This document shows positions 49,569 through 57,740 of a stretch of 64,000 bases of DNA, piece after piece. The stretch spans positions 62,001 to 126,000 of the forward strand of contig NZ_SPJX01000156.1 of NCBI RefSeq assembly GCF_004458765.1. The letters run 5' to 3'. Positions within the stretch are counted from its first letter, which is position 1. Each line of letters opens with the position of its first letter. A model generated the notes under the pieces. The model was not told the DNA's origin and did no database searches. It worked only from the letters and a program-made list of their open reading frames with translations. Source of the stretch: Microvirga pakistanensis (GTDB taxonomy: Bacteria > Pseudomonadota > Alphaproteobacteria > Rhizobiales > Beijerinckiaceae). A program made the position numbers and the translations under genes.

Positions 49569-49681
49569 GCCCAAGAAGGGCGGCAGCAGGGCGACATCCA
49601 TCGCTGTGCTGCAATGCAAAAAGTAACGATTGCCCCCATACGAGGCAATGTCGAAAGGGCAGCTTGGCTGCCTATTTTTTT
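49569..49681 (+). ncRNA. Candidate structured small RNA with terminator
   Basis: Four stem-loops follow each other without a protein-like frame: CGCCC-AAGAA-GGGCG (49569-49583); an eleven-pair stem GCAGCA/TGCTGC plus GGCGA/TCGCT with one mismatch (49584-49613); ATTGCC/GGCAAT (49629-49649); and GGCAGC-TTG-GCTGCC followed by TATTTTTTT (49658-49681), a textbook terminator. The 5' end is unknown; TTGATC at 49485 and TAATCT at 49508 are possible promoter boxes. No Rfam family is recognised by eye. Confidence 0.45.
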
Positions 49682-50259
49682 GTCTGTGGCATGTGAGTCA
49701 CACAAAGAGCGAGCTCGGTCGCGGCGCTCCTCCCCTGTTTGCCGATCGTCAGCGCCTCTCCAAACATTCGAGCTGCTCATGGGCTCCGTCAGCTCCGGTC
49801 TTCGAACCACGACAGTTTGAATCGGCCTGCAATGACCTTGGCGGTGTTCGCGCAATGCCGAAGGCGGATTCGTTGTGCCAGGAAACCTACGAAGGATGCA
49901 TTCAAAGATCGCGGCGGCAAAGATCGCGTCCGCCAGAGGCGGAGAGCACCGCGCCACCAGGTCGAACGGCGCCCGAGTCTCGACGAAGCTCGGCCGAGGC
50001 ACACGAGAAGATGTCTTGTCTGCGGATGTCGGACGAAGAGCCAACGGATGATGTTTCGTGGAGGTCGATCGCAGCCCATGGGCGCCGGCAACGTTAGGTG
50101 TAAAATGCTTCCGGTGGGTGAAACCGAGGCCGTGACGAAGGCCCTTGACCATGAACGCAAAAGCCCCTATCTGAACGCCACCACGGACGTGGATTGAAAA
50201 AACCTTCGCCCCGGATTGAAAAATCATCCTAAAAAGGCAAGTAATTTCAATGGCTTCGG
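49682..50259. other. Non-coding stretch before tRNA-Gln
   Basis: About 580 bases. Overlapping open frames exist on both strands, but their translations are Arg/Ser-rich and low-quality, and none has a good ribosome-binding site. A 30-codon frame at 50105-50197 ends the longest of them and is the only part that looks faintly protein-like. Short AT-rich patches precede the tRNA gene. Confidence 0.4.
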
Positions 50260-50333
50260 TGGGGGATAGTTTAATGGTAGAACAGCGGACTCTGACTCCG
50301 TTAGTCTTGGTTCGAATCCAGGTCCCCCAGCCA
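50260..50333 (+). tRNA. tRNA-Gln (anticodon CUG)
   Basis: 74 bases with encoded CCA. Acceptor TGGGGGA pairs with TCCCCCA, D-arm GTTTAATGGTAGAAC, anticodon stem GCGGA/TCCGT with loop CTCTGAC giving anticodon CTG, T-arm GGTTCGAATCC. The discriminator is G. Reads CAG codons. The region downstream is accessory in character, and tRNA 3' ends are common integration sites; no direct repeat of the tRNA end was found nearby. Confidence 0.97.
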
Positions 50334-50524
50334 CTCTAAAGCTCTACAAAATAGAGCAAAATTCGGTTCGCGGTTAGATCCGCCAGATCCCTGAATCCGT
50401 CCGTTTACATCTCGGTTTACACTTCAGGTTCGAACCCTGTTCTGAAGCACCTGGAACCTTCGACTTGTCGTTCCCATTGCCAAATGGGGCAGTGATGATC
50501 GAGCGGCTCAGCGATTAGCCATGG

Positions 50525-50806
50525 GTGATCGTCCGCATCGATTGCCCCCTCTGCCCCCACCGCAAGGGCCAGTATCGCTTGGCTCGATTTGCCGAAAAGT
50601 TTGGAGCCGTCATTCTGCGTTGCGAGTCGATCGACAGGATTGCCCTCGATTGCCAGAGGAAGTCACCTCCTTGGGAGCGACCTCCGGACCAGCATGATCC
50701 CAGGTGCAAGGCCCGGTTCACGGATCTGGAGGCGACCAGTCGCCCTCCCCCGGCCCTTCCGCCGATGCTGGGGCGGCTGATGGTCATTCAGGGTGGGAAA
50801 GACTGA
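50525..50806 (+). CDS. Small cysteine-containing protein of unknown function
   Basis: Protein of 93 residues starting with GTG. It begins MIVRIDCPLCPHRKGQYRLARFAEKFG (CxxC) and has two further cysteines in ESIDRIALDC and DPRCKARFTDL, so a zinc-binding fold is possible. The Pro-rich end PPALPPMLGRLMVIQGGK recurs in a truncated copy at 51879-51944. I recall similar orphan proteins in Methylobacteriaceae, but no function is known. Confidence 0.5.
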   Translation: MIVRIDCPLCPHRKGQYRLARFAEKFGAVILRCESIDRIALDCQRKSPPWERPPDQHDPRCKARFTDLEATSRPPPALPPMLGRLMVIQGGKD

Positions 50807-50911
50807 GACCGAACCGGCCGATTCTCAGTCATGGGTAAGGCACGGAAAGGAACCTCCCCTGCCCTCGAGCGATAACTTGGACTCCGTGCCCTTCTGGCTG
50901 CGAGAACAGCC

Positions 50912-51136
50912 ATGCCCGACGACCTTGACGAGACCTTACAGCAGTTGCGTCATCGCATAGCTACCGAGGGTCTGCCCAAACTCTCGCCCGAGGCATTGCG
51001 ATCGCTCAAGCGGGAGGATTGGCATGGTCCCAAGCTCGTGCAGCCCCCTCCTCCTGGAAAGGCATTGAGTCTGTCGGAGGAAGCCCGGCGTCTGTTCCTC
51101 AAGAAAGTCGATCCAGAGTGGCCATGGCGACGATGA
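50912..51136 (+). CDS. Small hypothetical protein
   Basis: Protein of 74 residues, mixed charge, with a helical first half and a PPPPGKAL turn. GAGAA precedes the ATG weakly. Not recognised. The 260 bases after it hold no gene. Confidence 0.45.
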   Translation: MPDDLDETLQQLRHRIATEGLPKLSPEALRSLKREDWHGPKLVQPPPPGKALSLSEEARRLFLKKVDPEWPWRR

Positions 51137-51398
51137 TCGTATTCGGGATGCTCCCGTAAAATTAGTTTAGCCGGTCATCTGTCGAGGATCTGCCTCTAAG
51201 TGGGGAGGGATCAGACCTCTGCCGCTAGGATGTGGACTGTCGTTCCGTGATGTGACGCGGCCCTGTCGCCAGCCAAGCAGCAAAGGATCGGGGCCTTCTG
51301 GGCGAACGCTCACAAAAGCTGCTTTAGGTACCCAACCCGGCTAACACTAGGAATAGAGCCGCCTTCGCGACCGAAGGATACGGATGCCGGATGGCCAT

Positions 51399-51746
51399 CT
51401 AGCGATGATCCGGATCAGCAGATTGGTCAGCAAGCCTCTTGATCTCAAAGATCGCGGCGATCACGAAAGCCGAGATCACGAGGAACGTCAGGATGGTCAA
51501 AAGAGAGCCTTCCCGGACGCCCGAGTTCATCCCAACCACCAGGATCAGCGCGAGGGCCGGAAGCCCAAGCGTGATCGCTCCAAGGATGAGTATTGGGCTG
51601 GCTGGCACATCAGAGGCATGGGTCGTCTGCGCGGGATACCGGTCGATCCCTTGCTCCCGGACTTTGACCTGCGCCGTGGCGTTTCTGAGACGACGTGGAG
51701 CAGTCTGGATATATGTGACCCACTCTTCGATGGTGCGTGGCTTCAT
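51399..51746 (-). CDS. Small two-helix membrane protein
   Basis: Protein of 115 residues: a charged 45-residue N-terminal part, then two hydrophobic helices (about 50-73 and 80-100) and a short charged tail. AGAGGA lies eight bases before the ATG. Not recognised; the two helices make chance unlikely. Confidence 0.55.
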   Translation of the reverse strand: MKPRTIEEWVTYIQTAPRRLRNATAQVKVREQGIDRYPAQTTHASDVPASPILILGAITLGLPALALILVVGMNSGVREGSLLTILTFLVISAFVIAAIFEIKRLADQSADPDHR

Positions 51747-51878
51747 TCAGATGGTCCTCTTGAAAACTGACAAAGTGATTCTGACTGGCCAAGCTGCACG
51801 AGCAATGCGGCACAACGGCGACCACCTTACTCAACAAATGCAAACTGCGACCGGTCTGATGACCATAAGCGACGCAGC

Positions 51879-51944
51879 CGCTCTCCTCCGGACATTCCGC
51901 TGATGCTGCGGAAGATCACGGTCGTCCTGGGTGGAAAGAGGTGA
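51879..51944 (+). pseudogene. 3' fragment of a paralogue of the gene at 50525-50806
   Basis: The frame reads RSPPDIPLMLRKITVVLGGKR and stops. It aligns with the end of the 93-residue protein (SRPPPALPPMLGRLMVIQGGKD) and the DNA is alike too (TTCCGCTGATGCTG versus TTCCGCCGATGCTG). No matching upstream part is clear, so it is a truncated duplicate. Confidence 0.55.
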
Positions 51945-52012
51945 TCCTTTTGAGATAATGCTCGGCGATTCTCTGCGCGTCATAATCAGCGCACGCAGAC
52001 GGGGTAAACAGA

Positions 52013-52558
52013 ATGACCAGCGGGCACGCCGACCCCATTTCGATCCGCAGGCTGACCCATGATGACGCTGAAACCTACCGGACCTTCGCTCTACAGACGC
52101 TTCAGGATACCCCGTCAGCTTTCGTCGTGACCCATGATGAATATTGGTCCAAACCCATTGAATGGATCAAGGAGCGGATCTCATCGCCCCAGCAACCCCA
52201 CAACTTCGTCCTTGGGGCGTTCGATCAAGCATCCTCTGAGATGGCCGGGGCGGTCGGTCTCGATGTGCTGCCGCGTGCCCAGGAGCGCCACAAAGCAATT
52301 CTGTACGGGATGGCGGTCTCAACCTCGGCTCGTGGTCGCGGCATCGGCGGAACCCTGGTCGAACAAACCCTTGCCGAGGCAGCACGCATTCAGGGAGTTC
52401 GGCAAGTCCTGCTCATGTACTCCGAGGGGAATACGGCTGCGCAACGGCTTTATCGCTCATGCGGCTTCGTTGAGTTCGGACGGGAGCCTCGCGCCATGCT
52501 GATGGTGGATGGTCGGGTGGTGAACAAGGTCCACATGATCCGGATGCTCGATGGCTGA
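52013..52558 (+). CDS. GNAT-family N-acetyltransferase
   Basis: Enzyme of 181 residues with the GNAT fold. The acetyl-CoA loop is VSTSARGRGIGGTLVEQ (about 102-118), followed by the AAQRLYRSCGFVEFGREPRAM C-terminal strand typical of RimI-like acetyltransferases. The substrate is not predictable. It stands alone. Confidence 0.88.
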   Translation: MTSGHADPISIRRLTHDDAETYRTFALQTLQDTPSAFVVTHDEYWSKPIEWIKERISSPQQPHNFVLGAFDQASSEMAGAVGLDVLPRAQERHKAILYGMAVSTSARGRGIGGTLVEQTLAEAARIQGVRQVLLMYSEGNTAAQRLYRSCGFVEFGREPRAMLMVDGRVVNKVHMIRMLDG

Positions 52559-52694
52559 GGTGGTCGATCCGCGTTGAAGGGCAGCGCCTAGCCTATGCTC
52601 CAAGACGGCATGAGTGACAGAATCGATCCCAGCGACGGTCATCAGGTGGAGAGGCTATGAGCTTGAATCCGACTTGTTCCTACTTGGAGGCGCG

Positions 52695-52928
52695 ATGTTG
52701 CTCGAACTGAACAAAGAGCAGATAGGTGTTCTCAGGCGAGCCTTGGAGGCGAGGGTGCGGGATATGCACCTGCGCCTCGGAAGCGACCCTGGTGATGAGG
52801 GCTTCCGGCGCGAAGCCGCACTCGCGGCACAGCTTCTTCGGCAGGTGGAAGCCCTGGAACGGCGGGCAGGTTACCGCGCATGGGACATCGGTAGGATCGA
52901 GTCTCTGCCGGAAGAGGACGAGACCTAA
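52695..52928 (+). CDS. Small helical hypothetical protein
   Basis: Protein of 77 residues, almost wholly amphipathic helix with alternating Arg and Leu (RRALEARVRDMHLRL, AALAAQLLRQVEALERRAG) and an acidic end. TTGGAGG stands four bases before the ATG at 52695, which is why this start is preferred over one 81 bases upstream. Could be a regulator or an adaptor; no family recognised. Confidence 0.5.
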   Translation: MLLELNKEQIGVLRRALEARVRDMHLRLGSDPGDEGFRREAALAAQLLRQVEALERRAGYRAWDIGRIESLPEEDET

Positions 52929-53035
52929 GGGCCGCAGCCGTGGGACTGGTTTCCTCGCGCCGTGCTATCTAAGCTGGTCTGCCTCCGAGAGCCGTTCTCT
53001 CGATCACCCCCTAACTCCGCGCTTCATAGAACGGA

Positions 53036-53263
53036 TTACGCGTGGATGGAGTGTTCCTCGACAAGTGTTCCAATCAGGCGCAGCAGTTCCTGCTGTTCCG
53101 GACCCTCACCGCGACCGAGAAAGCTCGCAATCTCCTCGTGCTCCACCTGCCCTCCGGAAGCCACGTTCCCTTCGTGGCGGATGAAGATAGCCCCTGAAGG
53201 ATCGCTGATCAGATACCAGCGATCACCGCTTGGGCTCTCATAGAGCTTGCGCGCCTTCTTCAT
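53036..53263 (-). CDS. Small conserved hypothetical protein
   Basis: Protein of 75 residues: KLYESPSGDRWYLISDPSGAIFIRHEGN, then EIASFLGRGEGPEQQELLRLIGTLVE. The first half looks like a beta hairpin, the second helical. I recall similar short proteins in Bradyrhizobium and Methylobacterium, without function. The ATG overlaps the stop of the gene upstream as ATGA, so the two are coupled. Confidence 0.6.
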   Translation of the reverse strand: MKKARKLYESPSGDRWYLISDPSGAIFIRHEGNVASGGQVEHEEIASFLGRGEGPEQQELLRLIGTLVEEHSIHA

Positions 53264-53526
53264 GCAGACCCTCCCGTCGACTCGACACAGCTCGTCTTGT
53301 AACAGTTCCTCTCGACCTCATCTTCGGGCTGCTCGCGTCGTGCGAGCCGCTCCACAAGCTCTGCCAGTCGCGCAGGAAGAGCACTCTCAACCTGACCGTA
53401 TGTCACGCGTAGCCGCTCCCCAAGCCGCTGAAGGTCACAAGAGCCCAGCGCTTGGTTCGGTGCAGGGCCCGAAGGACGAGGAAACGCAACTGTTGGGGCG
53501 TCGGCTGGCAGCAGGGCTTGTTGCAT
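53260..53526 (-). CDS. Small helical protein, faintly NepR-like
   Basis: Protein of 88 residues with a central helix LGERLRVTYGQVESALPARLAELVERLARRE. The pattern LRxxYxxV...P.R..EL...L recalls NepR anti-sigma factors of the general stress response, but the NepR core is incomplete and no phyR or ecfG gene is near. It forms an ATGA-coupled pair with the gene at 53036-53263. Confidence 0.45.
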   Translation of the reverse strand: MQQALLPADAPTVAFPRPSGPAPNQALGSCDLQRLGERLRVTYGQVESALPARLAELVERLARREQPEDEVERNCYKTSCVESTGGSA

Positions 53527-53708
53527 TGAGAGACTCTCGCTGGCGGCACGACGTGCCGGAAAATGCCCCGATGTCCTCGCCCCATTCCAGGGTCTCCGTG
53601 TGCAATGCAGCGAGGTAATGTGGCAAATGTACGGAAGACGTTAGCTTCCCGAAGCCATACCATCACCTGCGCTCCTCGCACCAAGTGGCAGAACAGAAGG
53701 TGACTGTG

Positions 53709-54113
53709 ATGGCTCGTTACGAAAACACCCCCACCGTAGTGGTCGTGCTGGTGCCGCTGTGCGGTGGCTTGTTGATGATCCGACGCGCCCTTCCCGGTGA
53801 GGGTCAGGGCAAACTCGCGCTGCCGGGAGGTTACCAGATGCTTGGTCAGACTTGGCAGGAAGCTGGGGCGCAAGAGGTGTTGGAGGAAACGGGCGTGAGA
53901 ATCGCCCCCGAAACACTGCGGATCGTAGCAGTGGAGACCACACCAGATCGGCGGCAGAACCTCCTCTTCTGCCAAAGCTGTCCGATCATGCACGAGGAGC
54001 CGTTTTTCCATGACGCCGAGGTCTCGGAAGTGCTTGTTGTTCACGAGCCGGTCGAAACAGCCTTTCCACTGCATACGCGGGTAGTGCAGGAGTTCTTCAG
54101 ACAAGGGCTGTGA
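53709..54113 (+). CDS. Nudix hydrolase with altered Nudix box
   Basis: Protein of 134 residues with a Nudix fold. The box reads GYQMLGQTWQEAGAQEVLEETGV against the consensus Gx5Ex7REUxEExGU: the first Glu is Gln and the Arg is Gln, while the EExG metal ligands remain. Activity on nucleoside-diphosphate derivatives is therefore plausible but not certain. The ATG at 53709 (AGAAGG upstream) is preferred over a GTG 24 bases earlier. Confidence 0.8.
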   Translation: MARYENTPTVVVVLVPLCGGLLMIRRALPGEGQGKLALPGGYQMLGQTWQEAGAQEVLEETGVRIAPETLRIVAVETTPDRRQNLLFCQSCPIMHEEPFFHDAEVSEVLVVHEPVETAFPLHTRVVQEFFRQGL

Positions 54114-54126
54114 CGATCGAATAACT

Positions 54127-54339
54127 TCAGGTCGGGTGACCTTCGGTATCCTCAATTCCTGGCGACTGTTCGACGGGTATCTGCTGATCCGGCACCCTCG
54201 CGCTGTTGGTTGAGTCGTGCTTTCCGTCCTGGTGAGCCGGGTTGCCGGTTCCGTCCTCTTGCACACCGCTACGTCGGCTGCTGTTGACGCTCAGGTTCTC
54301 CAGACCCGCATCTTGGTTGGGCTGCTTTGGTCCTGCCAT
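54127..54339 (-). CDS. Hydrophilic low-complexity small protein
   Basis: Protein of 70 residues rich in Gln, Asn, Asp, Ser and Gly, starting MAGPKQPNQDAG; probably disordered. GGAGG sits five bases before the ATG. Not recognised. It overlaps a competing frame at 54269-54508. Confidence 0.35.
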   Translation of the reverse strand: MAGPKQPNQDAGLENLSVNSSRRSGVQEDGTGNPAHQDGKHDSTNSARVPDQQIPVEQSPGIEDTEGHPT

Positions 54340-54508
54340 GGATGCCTCCAAGCCTCACATCGTCTAGAAGAACGATGATCCTCGTTCGCAGTTCATAGAG
54401 ATCTCCCTCTGACCAGAGTTTTTGCAACACAGGCACGGGTTTCAGCTTGTCGTAGACCCATTCCGAACGAGGGTATCCGCCGCTCGCGCGAGTTGCTGAG
54501 TGCGTCAC
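54269..54508 (-). CDS. Possible small protein overlapping its neighbour
   Basis: GTG-started frame of 79 residues. Its first 50 residues (VYDKLKPVPVLQKLWSEGDLYELRTRIIVLLDDV) look protein-like, while the end runs in the other frame of the gene at 54127-54339. Either a real overlapping gene or a remnant. Confidence 0.3.
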   Translation of the reverse strand: MTHSATRASGGYPRSEWVYDKLKPVPVLQKLWSEGDLYELRTRIIVLLDDVRLGGIHGRTKAAQPRCGSGEPERQQQPT

Positions 54509-54606
54509 GCGCCAACCTGTCCAGGTTCGATCTTCCCTGACGGACTCAATCGAATGAGATCTGTGGTCCTGGGTGTGGTATCATGCGCCTAGCGGAGGAC
54601 GCCGCC

Positions 54607-55356
54607 ATGCCGAGCCCTCTCATCCGCAAGCTGGAGAACTTCACCAAGCTCTCTGACGACGACAAGCTCGCCTTAGACAAGGCCACCCGTCAGGTCCGTG
54701 TCTATCCTGCACGCGAGGACATCATCTGCGAGGGCGACTGCCCAGAAGCCGTGATCCTGCTGATCGAAGGCTGGGCCTGCCGCTGCAAGACCCTGGAGGA
54801 TGGGCGGCGGCAGATCATGGCCTACTTTGTGCCCGGTGATCTGTGCGACATCAACGTGTTCATCCTGCGCCAGATGGATCACTCCATCTCGACCCTCACC
54901 CCGGCCACCATCGCCCTGATCCCGCGCGACACCATGCTCGACCTGATGGCGCAGCATCCCCGCATCACCCAAGCGCTGTGGTGGTCTACCCTGGTGGATG
55001 AGGCAACTTTGCGAGCCTGGGTGGTCAACCTTGGCCAGCGCAGCGCCTATGAGCGCGCGGCTCATCTCCTGTGCGAGTTGTTCTACCGACTGCGAGCCGT
55101 GGGGCTGACCAACGGCAAATCCTGCATCCTGCCCATCACGCAGGGTGAGTTGGGCGACACACTCGGGCTCACCATCGTCCATACCAACCGCATGCTCCAG
55201 GATCTGCGGCGCGACAGTCTTGTTGAACTCAGGGGCAGGCATCTCACCATTCTTGATCTGGATGCTTTGCAGAAGGTGGCAATGTTTAGCCCTGGCTACT
55301 TGCACTTGGAGCATGAGGGCGAGGCACTCGATGCCAACCAGCGGCAGCAGACGTAA
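54607..55356 (+). CDS. Crp/Fnr-family transcription regulator
   Basis: Regulator of 249 residues: a cyclic-nucleotide-binding-like domain (about 20-140) with YPAREDIICEGDCPEAVILLIEGWACRCK, then a Crp-type helix-turn-helix (about 170-230) with LPITQGELGDTLGLTIVHTNRMLQDLRR as recognition region. It lacks the FNR N-terminal cysteine cluster, and the cAMP-site Arg-Ser pair is not evident, so the effector is unknown. GGAGGA precedes the ATG at 54607. It is a common rhizobial type that may respond to redox or stress. Confidence 0.9.
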   Translation: MPSPLIRKLENFTKLSDDDKLALDKATRQVRVYPAREDIICEGDCPEAVILLIEGWACRCKTLEDGRRQIMAYFVPGDLCDINVFILRQMDHSISTLTPATIALIPRDTMLDLMAQHPRITQALWWSTLVDEATLRAWVVNLGQRSAYERAAHLLCELFYRLRAVGLTNGKSCILPITQGELGDTLGLTIVHTNRMLQDLRRDSLVELRGRHLTILDLDALQKVAMFSPGYLHLEHEGEALDANQRQQT

Positions 55357-55446
55357 GGTCGCAAGCCGTAAGGTTACTGGTGCATCCTTCACCCACTCTC
55401 AGACCGACGCATGCAGAGGTGGGGCTCACGGAGTACACGCCTTCTC

Positions 55447-56103
55447 TCAGAAGCAGATGTGATCTATCCCGTACAGATCGCGGGTAATGTTCGGCCCAGC
55501 ACCGCTCTGCCGCAGCAACCCGGAACGGTCTTTAGCCACCGCAGCCTCGTCATAGCCTTCGACAACCAGCACCCAATCGGCCACCGCATCCTGGCCTGCC
55601 CGAAGGGCTGTTTCGCGGGTTGGCGTCCTGCTTCGGTCCTGATCTGCAATCAGGAGATGCGCGGCACAGATGCCCTGTTGGTGCGCAAGCGACTGCGCTT
55701 CGCTCGTCAATACACCGCACAAATGTGGCTCGCATCCGGGCTCAGGAGAGAACCGGGTGGTTTGAAGACAGCAACCCGCACCCGATCCGCTCGATGCTGC
55801 AACGCGACAAAGGCTCCGGTTCATGTTCCGCAGCGCAGGCATAACTTGCTGGGTCCACTCCGAGGGATGGTTCAGGTGTTCCAGATAGGTCTGGGATGCA
55901 AAGACATCGGGCTTAAGGACTGTGTACAAGACAAGAAACTGAGGCCCAGAGCCGACAACGGAGTACCGGCGACCTTGGAGAAAACCAGGGATCGCGAGCC
56001 GCTCCTTCATATGTTCATGGGAGTGCCAGTCGAGGTACTCGGCCTCGCGGCCCTTCTCGACATCGTGCCATGCGATCAGCGCTCCGGACCCTGCCCAACC
56101 CAT
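55447..56103 (-). CDS. Dimeric alpha/beta-barrel protein, DUF4286-like
   Basis: Protein of 218 residues that appears as two ferredoxin-like halves. It starts MGWAGSGALIAWHDVEKGREAEYLDWHS, with WHSHEHMKERL typical of EthD/DUF4286 proteins that bind small ligands. GGAGG lies six bases before the ATG at 56103; a TTG start 18 bases upstream is less likely. Function unknown. It converges with the Crp-type regulator gene. Confidence 0.65.
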   Translation of the reverse strand: MGWAGSGALIAWHDVEKGREAEYLDWHSHEHMKERLAIPGFLQGRRYSVVGSGPQFLVLYTVLKPDVFASQTYLEHLNHPSEWTQQVMPALRNMNRSLCRVAASSGSGAGCCLQTTRFSPEPGCEPHLCGVLTSEAQSLAHQQGICAAHLLIADQDRSRTPTRETALRAGQDAVADWVLVVEGYDEAAVAKDRSGLLRQSGAGPNITRDLYGIDHICF

Positions 56104-56209
56104 TGGCACCTCCCCGGCCAATCACTTCCGAACCGTCCGATCAGTGCGCCACTCCAAACCCTGCCTGCGCGGATTGAACCATGCCGACAATGGGATGCTT
56201 CTTATAGCC

Positions 56210-56644
56210 TCACGGGCCACGGTCATTCCGGTTCCAGACATGCACCAGCATCTTCCACTCATTCCCTGCCTTCTGGACCAAAGCCGTGCCTTTGCCCTGG
56301 AACTCCTGGGGTGATTGCCCCTTGGTCCGCCCGACTGTGGTGAAGATCACGTGCGCCCTGTCGTTGCCAAGCTGCTGGACATCGACGACGGTGACCTGTT
56401 TGAGTTCGGCGCGCTGCGCCTCGTCCTTCCAGAATCCTGCGATGCTGCTCTGCCCTTTCGCCATAGGTGCTTGAGGCGGGAGGATGGAAGCATCCTCTGC
56501 ATAGAGTTTCAGAACCGCGTTGAGATCACCCTTAGCGTATGCCTCCACGAAATGATCAGCAATCTTCTGAAACTCGGCTTTATCTTGAGCGGATGCAGGT
56601 AACACAAGCAAACAGAACGCAACAACCAGCGCATTCTTACGCAT
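56210..56644 (-). CDS. Exported NTF2-like protein (SgcJ/EcaC, DUF4440 type)
   Basis: Protein of 144 residues with a signal peptide (about 1-19, ending LPASA) and an NTF2-like cone fold: IADHFVEAYAKGDLNAVLKLYAEDASILPPQAP is the standard opening of SgcJ/EcaC proteins, followed by FWKDEA and the last strand GNEWKMLVHVWNRN. The ligand is unknown. It is single-gene in context. Confidence 0.85.
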   Translation of the reverse strand: MRKNALVVAFCLLVLPASAQDKAEFQKIADHFVEAYAKGDLNAVLKLYAEDASILPPQAPMAKGQSSIAGFWKDEAQRAELKQVTVVDVQQLGNDRAHVIFTTVGRTKGQSPQEFQGKGTALVQKAGNEWKMLVHVWNRNDRGP

Positions 56645-57024
56645 TGTCGCCTCCTGATGTAAGAAGAAAGTATTTTACCTCATGCACGATGAGTTGGCAA
56701 AGCATCCGACCAGCGGTTTGTAATCCCATCAGTTAAAGCCTCGCAGATAATCTTTCGTTTATGTCTTCGAAGACGACTGGACACCTCGCCCAACCCGCCG
56801 CCGAATACGATCCGGAGCAGCATGGATGATGAACGAATAGACGGTTCGCACCTCAATCTTCAGCCGCTGATACAGGCATCGGTGGTCACTCCGGCCATGA
56901 AGTCGTGAGGAAAGTCTTCAAAAGTCCGGTGAATCTGACTTTTCTCTGCACCGGAATTTCTGTTTTTCGTAATATAGTTGCGATTACGCTTAGGTACCTA
57001 CCCTGCTGCTTGTGAAATGAAGAA
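56645..57024. other. Stretch without a recognisable gene
   Basis: 380 bases between the NTF2-like gene and the broken cupin gene. Only short frames are found (for example 28 codons near 56820). It is visibly more AT-rich toward the right. Nothing else seen. Confidence 0.4.
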
Positions 57025-57464
57025 ATGAACAGGGAAGCTGCCGATAGCCACAACATCTGGTTCCTCAACACCTATGTCACCATCCGCGTCTCGGAACGGG
57101 ACAGTCCAGATGGTATCTCGGTCCTTGAGCGCCGAGCCTCACAGGGGAACTCACCAGCCTGCACATCCACCATGACGAGGATAAAATCTTTCACGTGATC
57201 GAAGATGTGGTGCGGTACCGGATCGGAGATCAGGAGCGCTGCGCGCCTCCGGGAGAGACGCTTCTGCCCCCCAAAGGCATTCCCCACACCTACCAGGTTG
57301 AGTCGGCTGAGGCTCGCAGGCTCACCATCACCCGAGGCGAGTTCGAGAACTCCATTCGCGCTTTCGGACGCCCTTCCGAACGGGATGGGCTCCCCGGTCC
57401 GCTTGGCCCTCCCACCCCGGAACAGGCTGAAGTTCTGGCCCATGCGTGTCAGCAGTTTGAATAG
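57025..57464 (+). pseudogene. Cupin-domain protein, frameshifted
   Basis: The first frame reads MNREAADSHNIWFLNTYVTIRVSERD and then VLERRA. The second frame, opening at about 57129, reads LHIHHDEDKIFHVIEDVVRYRIGD and PPGETLLPPKGIPHTYQVES to the stop at 57464. Together they make one cupin of about 146 residues with the metal motif HIHHDEDKIFHV, split by a one-base loss near 57127-57150. Either a recent pseudogene or a sequencing error. Confidence 0.75.
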
Positions 57465-57740
57465 AGCTTGCCGGCCCGCCCTTAACGTAGCTGTGCCCAG
57501 ATCAGGACTGGACGCCTTACCCGGTCCATATCAGAATCGGATCTGGAACAGCACCGAGGCTCCCATGGATCGCAGGGCCACAAGGTCGAGCGGCGGCTGC
57601 CAGCCATCTTCGCGGCTGACGCCACAGGCTTCCTACCTGCACTAAAACCTCATCGCATCGATCAGATCGACTTATCTCCTCCGATCTGAACAGCATCTGC
57701 TATCTTCGGCGGACAGGTTTTCCAACACGGGAGCCGAGCC

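Noticed and set aside
49556-50227. Minus-strand frame of 223 codons before tRNA-Gln
   Set aside because: It crosses the candidate small RNA; composition is Arg/Ser/Pro-rich without pattern, and competing frames on the other strand are equally long.
50334-50524. A second tRNA or tRNA end duplicated after tRNA-Gln
   Set aside because: A T-arm-like GGTTCGAACC within CTTCAG/CTGAAG arms is present, but no acceptor or anticodon arm and no match to the tRNA-Gln 3' end, so no att site can be claimed.
53403-54266. Minus-strand frame of 287 codons over the Nudix gene
   Set aside because: Low-quality shadow; the plus strand encodes a recognisable Nudix protein.
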